DNA of 64,000 nt, from assembly GCA_022447625.1 (NCBI GenBank), contig JAKVAX010000009.1, forward strand, positions 1-64,000, given 5' to 3'. This document shows, one piece after another, positions 57,818 through 64,000 of the stretch. Every line of letters starts with the position of its first letter. Position 1 is the first letter of the stretch. The DNA comes from Flavobacteriales bacterium (GTDB taxonomy: Bacteria > Bacteroidota > Bacteroidia > Flavobacteriales_D > Sanyastnellaceae). A program made the translations under genes and the position numbers. The notes beneath the pieces were generated by a model. It was not told the DNA's origin. It did no database searches and saw only the letters and a list, made by a program, of their open reading frames with translations.

Positions 57818-58261
57818 TTAACTAAAAAGTCCGCCTAGCATCCCTTTTGCTTGGTCAAGAAGACCATCACCTCCTCCGAAGAAAGAAGCAATTCCTTCCG
57901 CGCTAGCGCCATTATCTGAACCAGAGAACTTACTCACTGCGGCACTGATGATCATTGGAACTACCTTATCAGCGATAGATCCAGCGATACCATCCCCTAG
58001 ACCGAGAGAGGAAGTTAGTTTTTCAGTGAGGTTAGAAACGATACCCGAAATAATTGGGTTTGAAGATGAAGTGTCTGAATCACCTTTAAAAAGGCTGATC
58101 ACTCCGTCGAGGTTTCCACCTGTAACTTCTGACATTACTCCGTTTTTCACAGAATCTCCTGAAAGCTTAAGTACGTCGTCAAGTTTATCCATACCAAGTC
58201 CTTCGTCCGAAATGGAATCACCAACTTGGCCTTTAAGTGAGTTTAATAGATCGTCGATCAT
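57818..58261 (-). CDS. DUF937-like protein
   Basis: 147 residues, Gly/Ser/Asp/Leu-rich, with helical segments and low complexity: KLDDVLKLSG, then IISGIVSNLTEKLTSSLGLGDG and a Gly-rich end (FFGGGDGLLDQAKGMLGGLFS). These features match the loose DUF937/YidB type of small protein. It has no signal peptide. A copy of the 13-bp word (57896-57908) encodes GASAEG. Confidence 0.6.
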   Translation of the reverse strand: MIDDLLNSLKGQVGDSISDEGLGMDKLDDVLKLSGDSVKNGVMSEVTGGNLDGVISLFKGDSDTSSSNPIISGIVSNLTEKLTSSLGLGDGIAGSIADKVVPMIISAAVSKFSGSDNGASAEGIASFFGGGDGLLDQAKGMLGGLFS

Positions 58262-58278
58262 GATCGAAAAGATTGTGA

Positions 58279-58974
58279 TTATTTGTTAGCATTCTGCAGG
58301 CTACCCTTCACCTTTGCAGCTTCTGCTTCAAGATCCATCACTGCCTGCTTTGCCTTCGCAATACGTTGCTTCTTATCAGCAATCTCTTCTTCGCTAATCG
58401 TGCCTGCATCCATGTCTTGTAGAAGCTTGACCTCTGCAGCTTTAATTTTAAGCTTCGCGTTCTCCACCTTTTGGTTCGTTTGAGAAACACGTGCTGCTGC
58501 GCGCGCCTGCATTGCTTCGCTGCGTTCAACTGCAGGAAGGTTATGCACTTCGTCTCTAGACATGTCCATAATGCGGTTCATCTCTTCTTTGGTCTTACCC
58601 AATTCAGTTCCGTAGCGGTTAGCAATCTCTTCACGTTCCTTTTCTGCAGCTGCTCGAGCCTCATCCATATTCATATCGATGACTTCTTCTGTCTTTGACT
58701 GCGCCTCATCTGCCATTGATCCTGCTTCCTTCGCAGCATCTTTAGCCATGGCTTCGCCTTGATCAGCAGCGCTCTTTGCATCACGCTCCATTTGCTCTGC
58801 AGTACCTTTCGCTTGGTTTGCAGCATCATTCGCGTCCATTTCTGCTTTTTTGGCATCGTCTTTCATCGACTTCTCCGTTTGCTTCGCAGAATTCTTAAGG
58901 TTGGCAGCGTCTTTTGATTGTGCGAAACCAGCAGTTCCGATGGCTAGGCACAGGGTTAGTAGTAGTACTCTCAT
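58279..58974 (-). CDS. secreted coiled-coil, LEA/apolipoprotein-like protein
   Basis: 231 residues with a signal peptide ending FAQ, then a long Ala/Lys/Glu/Asp-rich alpha-helix with repeats of about 11 residues (KDAANLKNSAKQTEKS, KDDAKKAEMDANDAAN, AKDAAKEAGSMADEAQ) like LEA group 3 or apolipoproteins. Later a coiled-coil portion (ARAAARVSQTNQKVENAK) ends in KVKGSLQNANK. Such proteins can bind or protect membranes; this is inference from composition. Confidence 0.7.
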   Translation of the reverse strand: MRVLLLTLCLAIGTAGFAQSKDAANLKNSAKQTEKSMKDDAKKAEMDANDAANQAKGTAEQMERDAKSAADQGEAMAKDAAKEAGSMADEAQSKTEEVIDMNMDEARAAAEKEREEIANRYGTELGKTKEEMNRIMDMSRDEVHNLPAVERSEAMQARAAARVSQTNQKVENAKLKIKAAEVKLLQDMDAGTISEEEIADKKQRIAKAKQAVMDLEAEAAKVKGSLQNANK

Positions 58975-58978
58975 CTGA

Positions 58979-59197
58979 TTAAAGGTCGTTTAGTGCTTCG
59001 TCTAGTTGAGCTTCACGTTTTTCGATCGCTTCAACCGCGTTTTCTAATTCTATGGCTACAGCTTCTGCTGCTTTCTCAGCTTCCGCTGAAACTTCTTTCG
59101 TTACTTCGGCAGCTGCATCTGCAGCTGCCTCTTCTCCTCCACACGCAGTGAATAGCGCAAACATTGGGAGTAGTAGTAGGTATTTAACAGTTTTCAT
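58979..59197 (-). CDS. small Ala/Glu-rich lipoprotein
   Basis: 72 residues: lipoprotein signal with lipobox FTAC (Cys at residue 19), then a Glu/Ala-rich helix (EEAAADAAAEVTKEVSAEAE). It resembles the neighbouring secreted coiled-coil protein in composition and is encoded five bases before it. Confidence 0.7.
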   Translation of the reverse strand: MKTVKYLLLLPMFALFTACGGEEAAADAAAEVTKEVSAEAEKAAEAVAIELENAVEAIEKREAQLDEALNDL

Positions 59198-59215
59198 TGA
59201 GTGGTTATTTACAAG

Positions 59216-59950
59216 TTATCTTCTGCTCATTGCTGCTGCAATGAGGTAGAGTAAGGTCGCAATGCTGGCTATCGCCGAAACGAGGTAGGTACGTGCGGCC
59301 CACTTCAACGCATCTTTTGACGCAGCAAACTCGGTTTGAGTCACAATATTTTTTTCATCAATCCATGCCAAGGCACGATTTGAGGCATCATACTCAACAG
59401 GTAATGTAATGATACTAAACAAAGTAGTCATCGCAAAAAGTCCGATTCCAATCCATAATAAACTTGGAAAACTTCCAATAAAAATGAAGCCTGCGAGTAG
59501 TACGAAGTTCTGAAAGCGCGATGTCACACTTATAATCGGCACCAAACGTGAGCGCATTTGTAACCAAGCATATCCATAGGCATGCTGTACTGCGTGACCC
59601 ACTTCGTGCGCAGCTACTGCTGCTGCTGCTGCATTACGTTGCATATAAACAGCCTCACTAAGGTTGACGGTCTTCTTCATTGGGTTGTAGTGATCAGTCA
59701 ACTGACCTGCCACGCTAATTACTTTTACATCGAAGATTCCATTATCAGCAAGCATCTTCTCAGCTACCTCTTTTCCAGACATGCCTGATTCAAGCGGCAT
59801 CTGGCTGTATTTTCGGAATTTAGACTTCAGTCTGTTGCTCACGAACATGCTGATTCCTGCGAATACAATACCAATCAGGTAAAGGCCCATGTAGCCTCCA
59901 CTGAAAGCTACTAATATCATTCCGAACTGGTTCATTCCAATTGTCTCCAT
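59216..59950 (-). CDS. YugP-family zinc metallopeptidase
   Basis: 244 residues with a signal-anchor or N-terminal helix, a zinc motif H115-E-V-G-H119 (AAHEVGHAVQHAYGYAWLQMRSRLVPI) and two or three membrane helices after it. It belongs to the Zn-dependent membrane protease family YugP, whose role is poorly known. The start overlaps the glutamate-synthase-like stop by one base (TAATG). Confidence 0.88.
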   Translation of the reverse strand: METIGMNQFGMILVAFSGGYMGLYLIGIVFAGISMFVSNRLKSKFRKYSQMPLESGMSGKEVAEKMLADNGIFDVKVISVAGQLTDHYNPMKKTVNLSEAVYMQRNAAAAAVAAHEVGHAVQHAYGYAWLQMRSRLVPIISVTSRFQNFVLLAGFIFIGSFPSLLWIGIGLFAMTTLFSIITLPVEYDASNRALAWIDEKNIVTQTEFAASKDALKWAARTYLVSAIASIATLLYLIAAAMSRR

Positions 59951-61524
59951 TACACGTCTTTTTTTGCAGTTCCTAAGTACTTACACGCCTGTAGAGCCGC
60001 CATACTACTGAAAGGTACACTAGTTTTCCGGTACCCGAATATCTCGTTAAGATTTTTTGACTGGTAGTAGTCACTGGTGTTCATCTTAATGTCTTGCATC
60101 GTGAACTGGCTAGGGTGCTCGTATCCTGCGGCATGAGTAATCTCCAACAGCTCTTTTCTAAACACCATAAAATAGTTCGCTGCCCGGTGCGACTTGTCGT
60201 TTACATCCAAGCCGCGTTGCAACCATTTCTTCTGAGTGGCTACTCCAGCCGGACAAGAATTGTCGTGGCATTTCTGTGCTTGGATGCATCCGATGCTCAA
60301 CATAGCTTCACGAGCTACGTGAATCATGTCTACTCCCAATGCAAAGGCCATTGCTGCTTTACTCGGAAAGCCCAGTTTTCCTGAACCAATGAATACAACA
60401 TCTTTCTCCAATCCGTGTTCTTGGAAGATTCTGTAGATCTCACTGAAAGCATATAGGAAAGGCAAACTCACATGGTGTGCAAATGCCGGAGGTGCCGCTC
60501 CTGTTCCACCTTCTCCTCCATCTACTGAAATGAAGTCCGGGCCTTTTCCTTGTTCTGCCATGAGACGAGCGAGTTCATCCCACATTTCAAGCTTTCCAAC
60601 AGCACTTTTGATACCAACTGGCAGTCCGGTTTCTTCGGCGATCTTTTCTACGAAGTCAATCAAACCTTGAACACCTTCAAAGGCTTTGTGATAGGCCGGA
60701 GAAATGACATCTTTCCCCATCTCTACTCCTCGAATCGCTGCTATTTCTGCATCAATCTTCTTGCCCGGGAGTACCCCGCCTTTTCCCGGCTTTGCTCCCT
60801 GGCTGAGTTTGACTTCGATCATGCGAACGAAGGGGCTGTCCGTCACTAATTGCTTCATCTTCTCCATAGAGAAGTTTCCGTCTTCTGTTCTTACCCCGAA
60901 GTATCCTGTTCCGAAATGGAAGCATACATCACTTCCAGTAGAATGATAAGGTGACAACCCTCCTTCACCTGTGTTGTGATAGCATCCAGCAATTCCAGCT
61001 CCACGATTGAGTGATTCTATGGCTGGCGCCGAAAGGCTACCGTAGCTCATCGCCGAAATATTAATGACTGAACGCGGACGAAACGGACGCTTGCGCTTTG
61101 GCCCGATCACTTTTGCACAGGGTAGGAAGTCTTTCTCCTCTTTGTTCGGGTGCCCTTCCGCGATAGCGTGAGGAAAGAGATCAGGCTTAACAAAAAGGTA
61201 ATTGGTAGCTGATTGATCTTGGTCTGAACCGAATCCTTCGTAGTTATTTTCCTTCTTCGCACTGGCATAAATCCAGCTGCGCTGAGAATGGTTAAATGGA
61301 AGCTCTTCTCGGTTATTCGCCACAATGTACTGACGCAACTCAGGTCCCACTCTTTCTAGTAGATAACGAACATGTCCTACCACTGGAAAATTACGCAGGA
61401 TGGTGTGTTTACGGTTAATGAAGACGTCATGAATGAAGACGATTAAGATTAAAAAGAGCAAAATCATCCACCACGTAATAGTAAAACCAGCAACGGTAAA
61501 AAGCGCAAAAAGTGAAGGTACCAT
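59950..61524 (-). CDS. FMN-binding glutamate-synthase-like protein
   Basis: 524 residues: an N-terminal membrane helix (about 5-30), then the large glutamate-synthase domain of GltB2 type with RSVINISAMSYGSLSAPAIESLNRGA, AKPGKGGVLPGKKIDAE, VDGGEGGTGAAPPAF and GIQAQKCHDNSCPAGVATQ-like Cys-containing segment. Only the FMN/4Fe-4S part is present and no glutaminase domain, so a true glutamate synthase is unlikely. It is the first gene of a six-gene operon. Minus-strand promoter elements TTG and TACCTTTA (61579-61581 and 61551-61558, spacing 20) lie just upstream. Confidence 0.85.
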   Translation of the reverse strand: MVPSLFALFTVAGFTITWWMILLFLILIVFIHDVFINRKHTILRNFPVVGHVRYLLERVGPELRQYIVANNREELPFNHSQRSWIYASAKKENNYEGFGSDQDQSATNYLFVKPDLFPHAIAEGHPNKEEKDFLPCAKVIGPKRKRPFRPRSVINISAMSYGSLSAPAIESLNRGAGIAGCYHNTGEGGLSPYHSTGSDVCFHFGTGYFGVRTEDGNFSMEKMKQLVTDSPFVRMIEVKLSQGAKPGKGGVLPGKKIDAEIAAIRGVEMGKDVISPAYHKAFEGVQGLIDFVEKIAEETGLPVGIKSAVGKLEMWDELARLMAEQGKGPDFISVDGGEGGTGAAPPAFAHHVSLPFLYAFSEIYRIFQEHGLEKDVVFIGSGKLGFPSKAAMAFALGVDMIHVAREAMLSIGCIQAQKCHDNSCPAGVATQKKWLQRGLDVNDKSHRAANYFMVFRKELLEITHAAGYEHPSQFTMQDIKMNTSDYYQSKNLNEIFGYRKTSVPFSSMAALQACKYLGTAKKDV

Positions 61525-61550
61525 GGGCGGAGGCGAGGTATTAAGTTGCG

Positions 61551-61581
61551 TAAAGGTAAGCAGAGCTATAAGGACTTACAA
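61551..61581 (-). promoter_or_regulatory. putative promoter of the YugP operon
   Basis: On the minus strand, TTG (61581-61579), 20 bases, then TACCTTTA (61558-61551). It is one base from TAnnTTTG, at normal Bacteroidota spacing, 26 bases before the ATG at 61524. Confidence 0.55.
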
Positions 61582-61607
61582 TTACCGAGAACAATTACCT
61601 TTCGGAT

Positions 61608-62495
61608 ATGGAATTGAACGTTGAAAAGCACCGCTATGAGGGTGAAGGTAAACTCAAATTGAAGCACCATGGTACGGAACCAAAAGACCGCATGAAGGAA
61701 GAAGAAGCGCTTCCTATCATTGCTGAGAATGTGCGTGCCATGGCTGAAATGCAAGAAAAGCTCTACGCTAGTTCTTCACACGCCTTGCTCATTGTTTTTC
61801 AAGCAATGGACGCTGCGGGGAAGGATGGAACGTTACGTCGTTTGCTCAGTGGAATCAACCCTCAAGGCTGCGTGATCAGCAATTTCAAGAAGCCGACGCC
61901 AGAAGAAATCTCACATGACTTTCTTTGGCGTGTAGCTAAAAAACTACCGGCAAAAGGAATGATCGGTCTATTCAACCGCAGTCACTATGAAGAGGTATTG
62001 GTCTGTAAGGTTCATCCTGAATATGTGGTATACCAAGGAATACCTGGGAAGAACACCGTTGAATCTCTCGACAAAGATTTCTGGGAAGGACGTTACGAAG
62101 CGATTCGCGAATGGGAACAACACCTCGCCAACAGCGGAACACGCATCTTGAAGTTCTTCTTGAACGTATCTAAAGACGAACAAAAGAAACGTCTCCTAAA
62201 GCGCATGGATCGCCCAGATAAACACTGGAAATTCAACCTAGGAGATGTCAAGGAAAGAGCCTACTGGTCGGCGTATATGAACGCCTACGAAGAAGCCATT
62301 GATGAGACTGCTCGTCCACATGCGCCATGGTTTATCATTCCAGCTGACGACAAGGACTACATGCGTGCGGCGGTAACCACCATCGTACGTCAAGAAATGG
62401 AAAAGCTCAACTTAGACTACCCTTCAACCGCCCCAAACATTGCAGAAGAGATTGCAGAAGGAAGACGAATGCTTGACGCTGAGACTAATGATTGA
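61608..62495 (+). CDS. PPK2-family polyphosphate:nucleotide phosphotransferase
   Basis: 295 residues. Walker A is MDAAGKDGT (67-75), the Walker B-like stretch is IGLFNRSHYEEVL, and the lid is KRMDRPDKHWKFNLGDVKER. The length and the single PPK2 domain fit class I or III enzymes, which phosphorylate nucleoside mono- or diphosphates with polyphosphate. The subclass is not certain. The 3' end overlaps the convergent EEP lipoprotein gene by 11 bases. Confidence 0.9.
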   Translation: MELNVEKHRYEGEGKLKLKHHGTEPKDRMKEEEALPIIAENVRAMAEMQEKLYASSSHALLIVFQAMDAAGKDGTLRRLLSGINPQGCVISNFKKPTPEEISHDFLWRVAKKLPAKGMIGLFNRSHYEEVLVCKVHPEYVVYQGIPGKNTVESLDKDFWEGRYEAIREWEQHLANSGTRILKFFLNVSKDEQKKRLLKRMDRPDKHWKFNLGDVKERAYWSAYMNAYEEAIDETARPHAPWFIIPADDKDYMRAAVTTIVRQEMEKLNLDYPSTAPNIAEEIAEGRRMLDAETND

Positions 62496-63504
62496 TTTTC
62501 ATGAAGATCGGGAGGTGATCTGAGAAACCCGCGTAGTAGTTCTTACCTCCATAGGTTCTGCTTGGGTAGGCTTCACCTTTGTCGTTCACGTACATCATCC
62601 AATCATGTTTCACGAATTCTACGGTTGATTCATCAACATCTGCTCCTTCATCATCAACAAGGTTCTGTGATACGATGAATTGATCAAGTGCACCCCAATC
62701 GCCTTTGTAGTTGTATGAACCTAGGCCTGACTTGTGCTTCTCCCACATGAGATTCACGAGCAGTTTTCCGTCTCCTTTCTTCCCTGCGCTGAGGACCTCC
62801 ATGAGGCTTTTGTTGTTTGGGTAATCATTGAAATCTCCCATCATAACGATCTGGGCTTCAGGATTCTTTTCCAAAATCTCGTCAATTTTCTGACGTACAT
62901 TATAAGCGACAGTAAGTCGGTTTGGCTCCGAATGCTCTTGCCCTCCATGACGCGAAGGCCAGTGGTTGACAAATACATGTAGGGCCTTCCCATCAAATTC
63001 ACCTTCAGCGTGCATGACCAGGCGTGTATTCGGACGATCACCCACAGGTAACTTCGACTGAATCGTGCTAGCAAGGCTCAACTGAATTCGGTTTGGGTTG
63101 TAGATCAATGCGACGTCGATACCTCTTCCATCAGGGGAATCAACATGAAGGAAATCATAGCCTGCTTTTTTGAACCAGGCAGATTCGATTAAGTCTTGAA
63201 CGACTAAGGCGTTCTCAACCTCACACAAACCCAAGATATCAGGCATGTGCGAATCCGCGCTAGCGATAACCTTACCTAGCTGACTCAACTTATGCTGGTA
63301 ACGCTCTGCAGTCCACTCTTTGGAACCAGTAGGCGTGAATTCCTCATCGTAAGTATCTGGATCATCAACGGTATCGAATAGGTTCTCTACGTTATAGAAC
63401 ATCAGACTGATAGAGCTATCATCTTCATTGACTGCCGTCGGACGAACGTCTGAGCAAGCCAAGAATGAACAAATAAAAACTGCGAGTAGGATCAGTCGTT
63501 GCAT
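62485..63504 (-). CDS. EEP-fold lipoprotein
   Basis: 339 residues. The lipoprotein signal ends in FLAC (Cys at residue 17). Then come the EEP landmarks FYNVENLFDTVDD, LCEVENALVVQDL, HWPSRHGGQEHSEPNRL and MGDFNDYPNN, and GFSDHLPIFMKI at the end. It would act at the cell envelope, in contrast to its cytoplasmic relative at 54923. A copy of the 13-bp word (63253-63265) encodes IASAD. Confidence 0.85.
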   Translation of the reverse strand: MQRLILLAVFICSFLACSDVRPTAVNEDDSSISLMFYNVENLFDTVDDPDTYDEEFTPTGSKEWTAERYQHKLSQLGKVIASADSHMPDILGLCEVENALVVQDLIESAWFKKAGYDFLHVDSPDGRGIDVALIYNPNRIQLSLASTIQSKLPVGDRPNTRLVMHAEGEFDGKALHVFVNHWPSRHGGQEHSEPNRLTVAYNVRQKIDEILEKNPEAQIVMMGDFNDYPNNKSLMEVLSAGKKGDGKLLVNLMWEKHKSGLGSYNYKGDWGALDQFIVSQNLVDDEGADVDESTVEFVKHDWMMYVNDKGEAYPSRTYGGKNYYAGFSDHLPIFMKINH

Positions 63505-63515
63505 GGGAATGGTCG

Positions 63516-63523
63516 TATCTTTG
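63516..63523 (+). promoter_or_regulatory. putative -7 element TATCTTTG
   Basis: TATCTTTGCGGC matches the -7 consensus and its GC extension on the plus strand, 126 bases before the DUF5916 ATG. A TTG lies 14 bases upstream, which is shorter than usual. Confidence 0.4.
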
Positions 63524-63648
63524 CGGCGAAATTACGAAAGTGACAAGCTTTCTCGACAAGAAAACCTCAGGGGTATTAACAGGAATTAACGGGCTGTTAA
63601 CAAACTGAGTTGAAGGGAAAATTTAGCTTGCCGCAAAGCCGGAATTGA

Positions 63649-64000
63649 ATGCCAAGACTGTTCGCTATCATCTGTATCTTGTTCTCGACACAGGCGTTTT
63701 CGGGAGGACCAACCACGAAAAAAGCCCTGACTGCTTTCAGACTAGAGGAAAGTATCAAGGTTGATGGTCTTCTTGATGAACCTGTATGGGAGAATGCTGA
63801 AATCGCCACTGGTTTTATACAAAATCGCCCGAATCCTGGCGACCCTGCCTCTGCGAAATCAGAAGTACGAATCCTGTACGATGATGAGTCGATTTATGTC
63901 GGTGCGTACATGTATGACAACCCAGATTCTATTCTCTCTCAACTCACTGAACGTGATGATTTAGGGAATACTGACTTCTTTGGGTTCTGGATCAGTACTT
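63649..64000 (+). CDS. DUF5916-family secreted protein (partial)
   Basis: The first 117 codons of a gene cut by the window edge. A signal peptide (MPRLFAIICILFSTQAFSG) precedes a CBM9-like carbohydrate-binding domain (SIKVDGLLDEPVWENAEIATGF, then SEVRILYDDESIYVGAYM). That is the start of DUF5916 proteins, which continue into a large outer-membrane barrel. It reads through to the edge with no stop. Confidence 0.83.
   Translation, partial: MPRLFAIICILFSTQAFSGGPTTKKALTAFRLEESIKVDGLLDEPVWENAEIATGFIQNRPNPGDPASAKSEVRILYDDESIYVGAYMYDNPDSILSQLTERDDLGNTDFFGFWIST

Noticed and set aside
59950-61524. True glutamate synthase large subunit
   Set aside because: Only the FMN-binding part is present and the glutaminase domain is absent.

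Overview
The window looks like chromosome of a Bacteroidota bacterium, most likely of the order Flavobacteriales. The evidence is the TAnnTTTG-type -7 promoter elements (several reading TAnnTTTGC-GC), the gene families (DUF4920, DUF2279, DUF5916, PD40-OmpA proteins, TPR and outer-membrane protein pairs, YugP-like peptidase) and the lack of strong Shine-Dalgarno sequences. I saw no rRNA, tRNA, prophage, insertion sequence or CRISPR array.

Layout. (1) 124-11028, minus strand: ten genes with overlapping or nearly touching ends form one apparent operon for an unidentified lipid. In transcription order they are HMG-CoA reductase, a UbiA-type prenyltransferase, a dikinase-like phosphotransferase with rifampin-phosphotransferase architecture, CdsA, a CDP-alcohol phosphatidyltransferase, a BtaA-like aminocarboxypropyltransferase, a dolichol/phytol-kinase-like protein, an acetyltransferase-like protein, a START-like protein and an acyl/aryl-AMP ligase. 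This is the best candidate for an undescribed system. (2) 11029-13737: a beta-lactamase-fold serine hydrolase lies between two long non-coding mosaics built from shared modules (heptamer tandem repeats and perfect palindromes) in permuted order. (3) 13738-31785: envelope genes, including a barrel-TSP3-SPOR protein, an FAD dehydrogenase, an M48 peptidase, an AsmA-like protein, a PD40-OmpA protein, a His-rich DUF4920 lipoprotein and a large TPR protein paired with an outer-membrane barrel. (4) 31786-36810: a hybrid histidine kinase, gyrB and a short-chain dehydrogenase.

(5) 36902-41309: an ABC-exporter-like protein whose ATPase motifs are nearly all gone, followed by an HlyD-type adaptor and a TolC-type channel. 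(6) 41365-46480: a methyltransferase and a MacB-like ABC export operon. (7) 46577-54090: a secreted protein and three sensor kinases. One of these, a hybrid kinase, carries an in-frame TAG inside its ATP-binding domain. (8) 54017-64000: a DUF2279 protein, two endonuclease/exonuclease/phosphatase-fold proteins, a HerA-like ATPase, a six-gene operon ending in four small or coiled-coil proteins, a PPK2-family kinase and the start of a DUF5916 gene cut by the window edge.

Two repeat signals cross these regions. Heptamer arrays begin at or within two bases of the TAG stop of three genes. A 13-bp word, TTCCGCGCTAGCG, recurs about seven times in both orientations and in different coding frames.
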